This document shows positions 36,427 through 47,960 of a stretch of 64,000 nucleotides of DNA, piece after piece. Where the stretch lies: contig NC_052018.1 in assembly GCF_015832195.1 (NCBI RefSeq), forward strand, positions 60,201,666 to 60,265,665, read 5' to 3'. Every line of letters starts with the position of its first letter. Within the stretch, counting starts at the first letter, position 1. The notes beneath the pieces were generated by a model, which was not told the DNA's origin, did no database searches, and was given only the letters and a program-made list of their open reading frames with translations. The DNA comes from Motacilla alba alba (lineage: Eukaryota; Chordata; Aves; Passeriformes; Motacillidae). Both the position numbers and the translations under genes were made by a program.

Positions 36427-39400
36427 GGAATCAAAATCCTCTCTTGTGTCTGCTCTTCTTTGCCTGGCCTATTTCTCTTCTGTTCTCAGTACTGTCTGCT
36501 TTGGCTTGGTCTGTCTCCTCTCAGGGCAGGAGGAGTCCAGGAAGTTTTCTCCTCTGGAGCCGGGGAGATTGCTCTCATGTGCCGGCTCATCCAATGCCCT
36601 TCACATTGCCATAATGTCAGTCACATCTGCATGTTTGTCACTAAACATGTATGGAGGCTCAAAATGTTTTGCAGCTTATGTTAAAGGTTAAAAGTATAAC
36701 CTATTTATGACTGGTCATCTAAAAAATAAATGAGCCAGAGCAACTCTATGCGATATCAATATAGATTACACAGCAACAAAAGTAAAAATATAAAATTCAT
36801 CAAATTTGTGCCTGGATATAGATAAACAGTATAAACTCTCAGACTCAGCAGCCAGAAGAGACATAATCAAGGGAAATTATTTTCCTTGTGGATTGTCACA
36901 CATTTTTATGTCCTGTCAAATATCAAATACCTGCTGTTTTCTGATAAGTAGTGAATCCTGATAGGAAGTGATGTTAAAATCTCTATTACTTTGCAATGAT
37001 TTGTGTATAATGTGACTTTGTCTCTCAGACCAGATTTGCTCCCATGTCGAAATGGAAACATGGTGATTCACAACTACCCAGCCCACTTGGGACATGGCTA
37101 TTATAAAGTTATCTCAGGATTTTGGTAGTTTTCAGAGCAGACTTCATACAAGTTAGTAAAATGCAAAGCATAGTCAACTTCCCTTCCCAATAATAAGGTT
37201 CTAAAATGCAAATAAACATAAATATGAATATAAATAAGTGAATACTTCCAAATAACCTGATAGCTTGGCTCACAGGTCAGGCTGGTCCCAGTGTGTCATC
37301 CCAGTCTCTGCCTTCATGGAGCTAGCCCCATGTACCACTCATTTAAAACTTCCCAGGTCTGCCTGAGTATTCAGTAGCCAATTAAATATTCATTTGCAAA
37401 TTAAATGATGGCTTAAAATATTGGAGCTAATCTAATTCACACCACCTGAGTACTGTGCTCACAAACTGCCTGGTAAACCAGGAGGAATGAAAATGACAGG
37501 AAACCCAGATCAGAGACGATGAATGTGGGTAAGGGCGGGGGAAAGACTGTGGTGTCTGCAGCCACACAGAAACCTGGATGTCTTTCCTTTGTTGCTTTTT
37601 ATCTGGGACCACAAGACTAAGTCTATAGTCCAGTGTTTACACAAATGGTGCTACAAGCATGCTGTGGGCTCAACTGAGTTAACCGGGGATAGGTACTTAG
37701 TGCCATCTGGGATGACATGCAGTATGAGGACTCCAGCAGGGAGTCCAGAAGGACAGAGATCTCTTACAGGTGAGACTGTGGCTACCCTCTGTGGAGGGCT
37801 CAAGTACCCAGAGCATCTCAGGCCACTTTGAAATCCAAACTGTAAGAAGAGTAGTTACCTCTCAGCCTGAATCCTCCATACACCTGCCTGCCTGTGTGCC
37901 TTAAGACCAGGTGCACTATCCTCCTGCCTGTACTTCTTTTGGTGAGAGGAATACTAAACCATTCACCTTAGAACTAATGAAGAATGAAAGCCCTATTGCT
38001 TTAAGTTGCATATGTTGGCAAAAAATATCATCCAGTGAGGAGAACTAGTTAGCTGAGTGTTCTCCTTCCCACTTGGGATTGCATTTCAGGAAGAAATAGA
38101 GAAGGTGGAAGAAAGTTTGAGGTCTTCTACCTTTTGGGACATAGGGGTTTGTAACCAGGATACCATTTCTTAAAATATATCTATTTAACTGAGAGAATAT
38201 GAATAGATGAACTTGCAGGGGAAAAAAAAAAAAAAAAACCTAGTTGAACTCATGTCCTACTTATTTTAAGGATATTAAGGACATGATCCTTTGTCTCTAG
38301 TAACCAGCTATAATCAATAATTTCTTTTGCTTAGAGATTTCTACATTGTTGATGACAAAAGAGAGATACAGACGCTCACTAGGATTTCTATGCTGCTCAA
38401 AGCCTTGGATATCTGAAACATCCGCACAGACCTGGCAGATATGACATACAGACTATGAAAGATAGGGAAATGAAGAGAGCATTGTTGGTTAAATCCTGGT
38501 TGTACTGCTTTCAGCAGCAATTCTCACTGACTGCTGGTTAGAGTTTCACCAAAAGAGCTTTAAATGAGCACAATTAGCATGGTTAAGGAGATCTCTCATT
38601 TACTTGACTGGTAGTAATTTCTGTCATCCTTTTTTCCTTTTAAGAATAAAATTAAAGACCATTTGCCTGATTTTTCCCGAGTCCTTCAGCAAGGATTCGA
38701 AGCACCTACAGACAGAAATTACAGACAAAGGATTAAACATTCCCATCACTATCCACTGATTCCCTGGAAACTCTGCAGAGGAGAGAAGGTGACATTATAC
38801 ACAGTCCAGCAAGCATTTTGAGCAGGATGTTATGCTAAGCCGGGATTTCAACATGCCTTAAGCCTGCAATATAAGAAAGAATGGACAATCAGTAAGGGAA
38901 AGTTTCTATCAAATACTTTTCTCCATCTAAGAACCTCTCTGGATAAATAAAACTTCATTTCTGGATGGGGAAGTGAGCAAGGCAGGAAACTATGTGTTAG
39001 AAGCAGATACTGCATGGAGGCTCTCATCAGGTGGCAGGAACAAAGCTACTCCATGAGTCACCTGGTGAGGGCTTTTGTTCAGTTTTCATTAGGATTTCTA
39101 AGGAGTTCATTCAAAGGGGAAAATGAGGAACAATGATGCTCAGAGTTAAGTACACAAAGAACACAAATGTATTTTCAAAAGCACAGATAAAGCAATGAAC
39201 GCAAGCACGTACAAGGGGTCGTGCAGCTTCAAAGGATCACAGTATCCTGATTTGGTTGCTCCTCGCTTCCACAAAGATTTCAGGGGGAAATTATGCTCAT
39301 AAACACATCCTGAACAACACAATCTCTCTCCTCCTTCTGTCCATCTGCTTCTAGTCTATACCCCCAGTCTCCTACGAGGCTCTTTCTTTCCCATTTTGTT

Positions 39401-40920
39401 CAATACAGAATGACCTATGCAGCCAACAATAAAGTTAGATGGAGATGAAACTTACTGTTAATGATGTGGAGGCCAAATTATTATTTAACTTTTAAATATG
39501 AACAATACTTGGCTCCAAATCTCATTTAATCTTCATGGATATCAATTATATTTTGTCATTTTTAGACCTGTGAAAATTTCATTTCTCCAAATGAGCTCAG
39601 AAGCTAACCCTCGGCCACTTAAAAAAAATGTTCTATTCTGAGATTTTTTCAATATGGATTATGAAAACATTAGTTCAATGGAATTTATATGGCCTATTTG
39701 ACATTCTTTTCCCTTTAGTTGGATTTGAGATGATATTCAAAGCTGAGGCTCTTTCCAAATGCTAAAATATTTGCTCTCTGAATAAATGACCATATGTGTG
39801 AAAAGATCAGACATGGGTACATCTTTTATATAGCAACTGTTCATTTACAATGTAAACAAACATTCTTGCATTATACTATTATTATTTTTTTCACAGTATG
39901 CATTTCATTGCTGTGGATGAGACTGCCATGTTTCATGGTACCCCTAGGAAAAGAATGCAAAGATTTCTAAATGTTGTACATTCACCACCAAACACTCAGG
40001 AACAGTGGACAACAGTAAGCAATGTCTTTGAGAGGGAGCTTACCTCTTGGAGGAGGTGCTCCATAGGAAACTTCTTATCAGCCAGGCTCTGTTTTAAGGT
40101 GCATGGAGGAAAAGGCTGCTTTGGGTGCATGTATTCCTGCTTAAAGGTTTGCACAAAGCCTGATGATTGTGGTAGACAAGAAGACCTGCATCATAAGGAT
40201 TACACTCTACCCTGGTTCAGCCTCCGGCCCCAAAAAAAGCACCAAAAGACCTGCAATCTTAACAAACCCAGGGCAGGTCTCAGTTCTCACCACTGCTCCC
40301 TGCCTTGCTTTGAGCAGCAAGTGAAACTGCCATTAAACGCCGTACAATAGCACCAATCTCTGCCGTCTCAGTCCTCGCTGGTTCCTGGCCCTGGGTTTGT
40401 CTTCTGACGTTTGACTGGGATCTACTTCCCAATGCAACAGTGGAGCTGAATTCCCAGCCTTGAGTCCTGACACACACAGCCTGTTTGTAGGACTTTGCAG
40501 TGGCCCCAGCTGGTGCAGAGAGGCGACGACTGTTTTTTTCCCTCCATGGTCTGGATGAGCAGCTCTGAGTGAATAGCCTGTGCAGCAGCTGTGCAGCCTG
40601 GGCCATCTCATGGGATGGGTTTTAATTTCCCCAGTTCCTCTTCATTCCACCCTCTCAGGTTTTATGTGGGTGGAGTTTTGGTTCAACCTAAATGTCTAAA
40701 TCTGTTGCCTAAGAAAGAGGTGCAATCTGAGCCCCTTCCTGTATTACGTGTTCAAACTGCTGACTGCAAACACAATGGGTTTCATGGTGCTAAGGGCCAC
40801 CTGTTGAAGTTGTTCAAAGGCACCCCCACCCATCTGCATTCCCCACTGTCTGTTTTCCTGCCTGTGACTCAGGCGTCTCTCTCCGAGCCACTCGCCCAGT
40901 GTGTCGGGCTGCAATCATTG
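36427..40920. other. single-copy DNA right of the satellite, no gene recognised
   Basis: Unique AT-rich sequence. It contains a run of 17 A at 38222-38238. Around 39897-40014 an open segment has acceptor- and donor-like borders (see findings), but nothing identifies a protein. From 40200 to 40650 the sequence is richer in GC and has overlapping open frames on both strands without similarity to known families. Confidence 0.5.
38222..38238 (+). repeat. A17 homopolymer
   Basis: Uninterrupted run of 17 A. No SINE- or LINE-like sequence precedes it and no flanking duplication is evident, so it is a simple repeat rather than a retroposon tail. Confidence 0.9.
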
Positions 40921-42330
40921 CAGCGCTGAACCGATTCAACATCTTGAAAAGCTAATTAGCTTCATAAAAAATTCATATAGGCATGCAAATACTGTGGCCC
41001 AGATAAATAATTAACTGAACTCTTCCACACCAGCGCCAGCATGCTCCAAGGCTGCCCTCTCTTGCCAGGCCTGCTCAACAATTATTCAAGACATGCGTTT
41101 GATGATTTTCTTCAAGGTGTAAACCCTATGCGGCAGCTTAATAAACAACATACATTGCACAGTCAACATTGATTTACACATCTTCTGAAGAGATGATGCA
41201 TGAAATGATCAGAAAAGTCAATAATGCAAGCAAAATGTATGGGCTTGAGATAAGTAACAGAAAACAAAATCAATGCCTTCCAGCTATTATCATCATGAAG
41301 TAGAGTTCATAATAGATAACATTAAGTTTGAACAAGTTGCATCATTCTAATACCTGCAATCAGCTGTCACTTCTGACAATAATTGCCAGAATGGTATTCA
41401 TATACGTATATGCTGCTTCTACCTCTGGTGCTAAATGCATTTAGCTGAACAATCAGGGCAAACAATCTGACGAGCCAGATATTTTATTATTCTGACATTA
41501 AAAAAAACATTCAGACTGCAGAGCTCATTAATCATGACCTGTACTGCTATGTACATACAAATATTCCACTGAAGAAAGTCAAAAGCTTGCTACAGGCCTT
41601 CTGGAATAAGAACTGGAGGAAGATGGTCTGATGGATGGGATCACCCTATCACTAGCTCTGAGGGGTAAAATTCAGCAGAAAGAGGCAGCTGACATTATCA
41701 GAGCACCTGAGCAATGACTCAATCACACAGCACAGGCAACAATACACCTCAGCTTTTTATCCAGAGCTTTACATTGGACTCATCATATGGTTTTATATCA
41801 AGGATTTCTGATAGCCTCAGGATGCAAGCAATATGAAAGCAACAAAAGAGAAAGCTCTGACCACTGAGGGCTTGTCAACACAGGAAGCTATTGTGACACG
41901 TGGGAAGGTATGAACTCAGAGTGCAATGGCTCTGCACATTTTGAAAGCTGATAGTCTGACATGCAGTAAAGTAAACTCACAGAAGGCTGTCTGAGGGTGG
42001 AAGACATTTCTACGTGGAGAGCTGGAGTTAAACATCTATAGCACAATAGTCCTCAAACCTCCCTTTGAAAACATTTCTCACGGTATTTCAGTGCGTATAA
42101 CCTGTGCCACTAAGTAAAACCTGGAAGAGTTGCCGTCAGCACGCAAGAGAGGGTGCCAAACATGGCTTGAGCTATTTGTGGAAACAATCGCCCTGTCTGC
42201 TGCACAGAGGGCTGGTAATGACAAACAGTCGCTTCCTTCCAGCCAGGAGCATGAATTTGACTTCATGCATTCATGATACAGTTTCGACCAATTGATAATT
42301 ATTCAATGGCAATAAAAAATACATTGGCAG
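40921..42330. promoter_or_regulatory. candidate conserved non-coding (enhancer-like) block
   Basis: No coding frame, but a concentration of motifs typical of developmental enhancers: the homeodomain palindrome GCTAATTAGC (40951-40960), the POU octamer ATGCAAAT (40983-40990), ATAATTAAC near 41007, the 14-bp palindrome CATATACGTATATG (41399-41412), GCTCATTAATCATGAC near 41521, and GATAATTATTCAATGG near 42293. The sequence has neither simple repeats nor transposon features. Conservation cannot be measured from one sequence, so this is a reading by pattern only. Confidence 0.35.
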
Positions 42331-45300
42331 TCTCAATCCAGCTCCTCACGGAGCCATAAAATGCTCACAAAACCACAACAAACAGTGATTGTGCCCTTTT
42401 GAGAGCAGCAGAGGCACAGAGAGGGAGATGGGTTCCTCCTCCTTCCGACAAAGCGTGAGCAAATGTAGAGCCTCACCAGGAGGTGGTGGTGTGGGGAGTC
42501 TGTATCAATGTAACCGTAACTATATTTCTGTCCCTAACATTATGGGGGAAAAAGGAGAGTAAGGATGATGATGTGATGGTACAGGAGCTTTGGGGAAACT
42601 GTGCCCTGTGTTGCAGTGTCTCAGCTGAATGACTATCCCAACAAATTAATTTTACAATGCTTTTGATTTGACCCACAGATGAGAAGATGGTTTCAGCTGA
42701 GTTCTGCTTTTAGGGACCCATTCATCTCCTGAAACTAAAAGCCAAGCTCATAAAGCACAAACCCACACAAGCTAAAACCAATCAGTAGCTTCCCCAAATC
42801 CCTGCAAAGCCAAACCATTCAGTGCCACGGTGCTCTGCCAATAATAGTAACAAGTAACACTACACTCGGGCTGTAATTTTTCATATCCACTGTGCTGTTG
42901 TCATATGATTTACTGTGCTAGCACTGAAAGCCATTGCCCAAGCCCTGTCTCTGCACTCCTCCCGATTTACTTAAATCTTTTTACTTTTATCAGCCACAGG
43001 GAATGGGGACACTTACATGTAACAACTGACAATTTGAAAGAAAATACAGAGAAAAGCTGTGTAAAGCAAGTGGCTGAGATTATAGCTGTTGACTTCTAAT
43101 ATTATTTGACAGATGAGACTGCTGCAATTATCCTCTGCTCATGGGTTCCATTACGAGAACAAGAAGCACACAAAATAAGGGCAATTTCCCAAACAATATA
43201 TAGGTCCACTTAACTTTGTCAAGAGCCATTTCTGCAAGTGAAGTCCTCCCTGGTTAAAGATACAAGGATAATGTGTTGGCAACTTCACATGAGCATTTAG
43301 TGCATTCCACATTAACTGCATTTTCAGTTGTTCTTTTCCTGCTCTGTTTGAACCAAATAGGATATTATTTCTAAAGGTATTTGTTTAAAGAACAGCATTG
43401 TGCTTACTGCTGTTCCCTCTCTCAAGAGCTCTTTTTTCTTCTTTTTTTTTTTTAAGAAGGTGTTTCAGAAAGTTTGCAGCTCACAAGATGACTCTGGATT
43501 TTTGCAGAGTCCTGCATCCTCCCGCATCATCCTGTCTCTGTGTCCCCTCTATCTCCCTGTACCAGAAGGAAAGCCACCAACCCCACACAAAGGTTCCTAC
43601 TGTCTCCTTTTCCCTCCCTCTTTCTTTGAATGCTATGCTCCAGAGAGTTGTCCCAAGTCCCACACACCACCCTGCAGACCCCACCACACCCCTGGCCTGC
43701 CCCAGACCACTGCCACCTTCCCTCTCTGCTCCACTGGGACCTGCTCCCAGCCGGCACAGCCAGCAAAGAGGAATGCTGGGGGATGGTCGCGGGAAGCAAA
43801 AAACATGGCCAAGTGTTTCCTCAAGAGCAAAAAATTGTCATTCTGGGGACAGAGAATCTCTCAAACAGACCCTTCTGCATGTCCAAAAGCGAGCTCACAG
43901 TACCCAACACAGACACACCGGTACGCAAGCAGACCACAGAGGAAGGGTGAGATCTCAGGTTCCAGATTTCCCTCCAGTAATACACAACAAAGGCAGTTGT
44001 CCTCTGAAGTCTTCCTGTGCCAAGTCCAACCACTGTATCAACACAGTGGAGTGTGAAAAAAGGAACGTTAGTCCTGCTTTAAGTTGAAACCTCAACACAA
44101 CAGAGTCACTACTGGCATATCCATAATATATTTTTAAGGTTGCCCCATTGCTTTGACTTGTGGAGCTATTTATAGATCAAAGGGAGTTTCTTTCTCTAGA
44201 GGGAGAAAGAAAAAAAAAGCAATGAATTTTCTGAAAGCAGAGGTGAAAAAAAATGAGAATGAAAATAAAGGGAATAACCTGTGGCCTAGGCAGTAGTTAT
44301 TAATTCTTCCCTCCAGTGCAATCAGTGCTGAACCATAGCAGAGTGAATATTTTTCAGCAGCCTTCCCCAACCTCTCACATGTACTTCAATATCTTTTCCT
44401 AGATGTGCCTAGGACCTAGTGCTGCTGACCCTGGTGGGAGAAATACTACCAGAAATCACTGCAAAACCACTTCAGGCAAATCTCAAGTTCCTGATTCCCT
44501 TCCTTGGAGGCTGAAGGTGTTCATCAATTTGGGGGAGATTTTTTTTTGCCCATCCAATGTCATTCAGAAAGCTCCCATCCAGGAAACAGGTCTTGCTTTT
44601 CCTGAAATATTTCTAATCCCTTGGCTTCCATGCTAGCTTGTGGCAGTGAGTTTCATGGCTCAGTCAAGAGCAGAGTCACAGATGATGTGAGGAAAAGCAG
44701 ACCTTGACCACAGACAGTAAGACACAGTTTCTCTCCATGTCCAACAGCATGATCATCCAAGGAGGAGACCTGGTAAAGGGAAAAGGCCATCACCTTCCAA
44801 GCCTACTCTGGAGGAAGGCTCTGACCCACCTGCCCTCACTTAAACAATTACCCTGGCCTAAACTAAGACATCCCACTGGAAAGCATCCTTCAGGTTGCAC
44901 ATGTGAAATGTCCTCAGGTGTCTGGGAATATGGATAGAGTAAATTTTTACACATTTCTGTAAGGTAAATAAGAATTATGTCAATATTACAGAAGAGAAAA
45001 TAATCTCAGGAGTCAATAGGAAAGAGAAGACAAGCTAAGACCATTTAAATGTCAAACTCACAGACCCCAACATCTTCCAGATTATACCCTTTTCCTGTTG
45101 TTAGAATTACTAACTAATGACATCCAGAAAGCAGGGAACAAAATATGTGTTATTTATATTTTTTTTGCCTTTTACTTTCCACCCTTCACCACACCACTAG
45201 GCTTTTCCAAGAGGCGAGCTGGCTCTTTCCTGGAAAGTGACCTTTGCTGGAGGGCAGGCAGATGGCAGCAGCCCCAGACAAGCTCAGTTCTCCTCCTTGA

Positions 45301-47540
45301 CCATGTGTCACTCAAAAGCCTTGAAGATCTCTGTGCTGAAGACCCCAGGTCTCCTCCTGAATCTGGGTCACTGGCAGCACAAAGCCCTGCTGAAGGCACC
45401 CACGTGTGACGCAGACCCATGAAGGACCATTCCCCATCTCAGTGATGGCCAAATCTGCACTGTGCAATTGCAATGATTTGAGCTTCAGGGATTTTTTTTC
45501 TTTTTTTTTTTTTTTTATTATTATTTCTTGTTCAGCCCTTGCAGTCTTGGTCTCTTTAGCACAGATCTCCTCACAAAGGCAATCCTTGTACCAGAAAGCC
45601 TCAGATTTGCCCTCAGCTCTTCCATAGGCATTGATTAGGGGTCTTTTTTCTTTTTTCCTTAAAAAAAAATCAAAAAAGAAAAGGGACATGATTTTAAACT
45701 AAAATAGAATGAAGTGCATTGTACAAAGGATTATTTCAAGTAATTCTCCTTGAAACTGTAACAAAGAAATGTTTCCTGGGGATTAAATGGACTGTCAGGT
45801 AATCAGAAAAGTTGTTTTAGGTTTTCCTCAAGAAGAAAAGAAGCATTTTGGATGGATTTTGTTTCTGGTGCTTTGTGACACTTTACAGCTTATTCCCTCA
45901 TGTCACACACCAGTTTATTTCATTATTCATAAACATGCTGAATGCCAAATTTATCACAGAAGCTATGGGGCTCTTACACACTCAGCCACTAAGCCCTTTT
46001 CTCCCCTTCTCATTGCAAATGCAAGGACCCAGCACTCTCAATATTCTTCCACAGGGATTTTCTTCTAACCACTGCTCATCCTACTACCTTTCTTGTTATG
46101 TGGGTGGGATTCCTGGTATTTTACACACTATGCAGGACACTCAGATGGTCGTGAAGGAGAAATTGCATGCAAGAGAGAATGAATTTGTCCCTGGGGTTGA
46201 AGTGCAGAGAGCCAGCACCCAGGGAACCTTGAATACAGTCTGAGTGCAGTCCTTACTCCTCTGTGGAGCACATGGGGTGGTAACACTAAAGCCCACTCCC
46301 ACCATCAGTCCCAGGATGTCTCCGAGACCTGGTCTGGGCTCTCTCACCCCACATCTACCTTGCTTGGCACCACAGGGGACAGGCTGCCCCTTCTCAGAGC
46401 AGGGACACAATTTCCACACAGAGTCTCTCTTCCACCCCCAACAGCTGCATGCTCCTGCCTAACCTGCCACCTAAGGGATACCTTAAAATGGCCCAGGTCT
46501 GTCCTCCAGGACAGGCATCAGAAGTGCCTACAAGCAGCTACTTCTCAGCTGCTCCAGCGCACCTCCACACCAGAGAGCTCAGCCCCCTTCTGTCACCCTT
46601 CCCAAAGTTTTCAAGGGAGCAGCTAAGACGACCTGGAGCACAAACATCCACCACATCCAGCTCCACACCCTTTACATACCAAATGGAAGGAGTCCCCCTC
46701 CCTCTGCTTGGGCAGGAGCAGCCAGCAGCAAAGGCAAGCACAGCAGAGCCCCAAAGGGAGGCAGCCTGGGCTGAGGGGAGGGGGTGTCAGAGATGCTCTC
46801 TGCCTCTGTGGGGAGGGAGCCCCACCAGCTGGCCCCTGTGGCTAGGCTGGCCCGCAGCATCGACATCCTTTTGGACTGCTAGATGCTACCGGGTGCCCAA
46901 GCAGCAAAAGACACCCACATCCATCTGTGCCTAGGCAGTCAGCTTCTGCTACCGAAGTCAGTCTTTGCTCTCAAAAAGGGTGTGGGAAATGGGGGTTTAA
47001 AAACCACTATGACTGTGTGTGGGACCATGGCTAGTCCTTCCTTGGCTTTTCACGCAGCAGCACTGCCACAAGTGACAAAGCACAGCCTTGTTCTGTGGTG
47101 TTGACCCAGGAGTCAAGCACTGGACTCTATGCCACAAACAGCCTCCACTTCTCATAGGCTCACAGGACACGGTTCCCCTCATCACATGCTATGCTGAGCC
47201 TGCTTCAATCTGGAACAATTGCTCCTTCATGTGTGTGACTTTATTTTATCTCTAACTAAGAGAAAGGAAGATTTGAAACTGCTAATTGCCCCAGAAAATG
47301 AAGATCTTTTTCTTATTTTATTTTTACTTTTTTAATCTAAGGACAGGGTTTTCTTTTCCATGAGCTGCTTCTTTCTAAAAGAATTTTTATTCCAATTATT
47401 CAGACACCTGCTGGTGTCCCAGCAGCCCCTTGGCAGCAGGGAACCCTCTCGGGCTGAGCAGCCGAAGGAAACAAAGCCCAGAACAATGTTGAACAGGGAA
47501 ACAGTACACATACCAGCAAGCCAGAGAGCACAGCAGCAAA
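42331..47540. other. single-copy DNA with C-rich and T-rich stretches, no gene recognised
   Basis: Contains a C-rich stretch (about 43500-43760) that leaves long proline- and serine-rich frames open in more than one register, and a GC-richer block (about 46250-46880) with open frames on both strands. Neither shows codon structure, splice signals or recognisable motifs, and CpG is low, so I do not call an island or a gene. Confidence 0.5.
45492..45527 (+). repeat. T-rich simple repeat
   Basis: T8, C, T16 and then ATTATTATTT: a low-complexity stretch. A further A-rich run lies near 45660-45685. Confidence 0.88.
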
Positions 47541-47960
47541 TGTGTTATTAGTCTGACATCACAAGGGCCTGCTTGTTTGTTTGCTTTACGCTTTTAAATC
47601 CCGACGCTCTCTCTTGCCGTGCCACATGTTGAATTTTTCTTGATTAAGTTGAGACTTTTATTATGCAGCGTCCCCAGAAGAATTACAGAGGGGAAGGAGA
47701 AAACCCAACTGCATATGGCAAAGGCAGTGAGACAGATACTGAATTCCTCCAGCTTGAAATGACAGGCAGTACAAATAAAGCTCCTTTGTAGCTGCTTTAA
47801 GACGTAGCATGTACCAGCCCATCTCAACAAATATACCTTGGGAAAAGCCAAAAGCGGGATCAGAGATGCACAGCGAGGGAAATTTTAAAGCTGCCAGTGC
47901 AAGTTTCTTCAGACACAATATGTTTGTACAGTACTGAGCACTGTCAATTTTGACTGTGTA
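47541..47960. promoter_or_regulatory. candidate conserved non-coding block
   Basis: A transposon-free, frame-free stretch with TTTTATTATGCAGCG (a Hox/Cdx-like TTTATTATG core), CTTGATTAAG, GCATATGGCAAAG (E-box CATATG) and ACAATATGTTTGTACAG. It reads like slowly evolving regulatory DNA, but only an alignment can decide. Confidence 0.28.

Noticed and set aside
16350..36434. 8-bp hAT-type target duplication around the array (TAG...CTA ends)
   Set aside because: TAGTTAC at 16358 and CACTA at 36422-36426 look like inverted ends, but the flanking octamers differ (AACACGCT and GGAATCAA).
43398..44087. 229-codon open frame
   Set aside because: It begins at TTG rather than ATG, lies in C-rich DNA where two registers are open together, and has only low-complexity proline/serine content. 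No splice or promoter evidence.
44580..44700. Decayed CR1 or other LINE fragment
   Set aside because: GTGGCAGTGAGTTTCATGG and GTGAGGAAAAGC are suggestive, but the order and the flanks could not be followed far enough.
46250..46934. GC-richer block as CpG island or gene start
   Set aside because: CpG is sparse, and the frames on both strands show no motif or codon structure.
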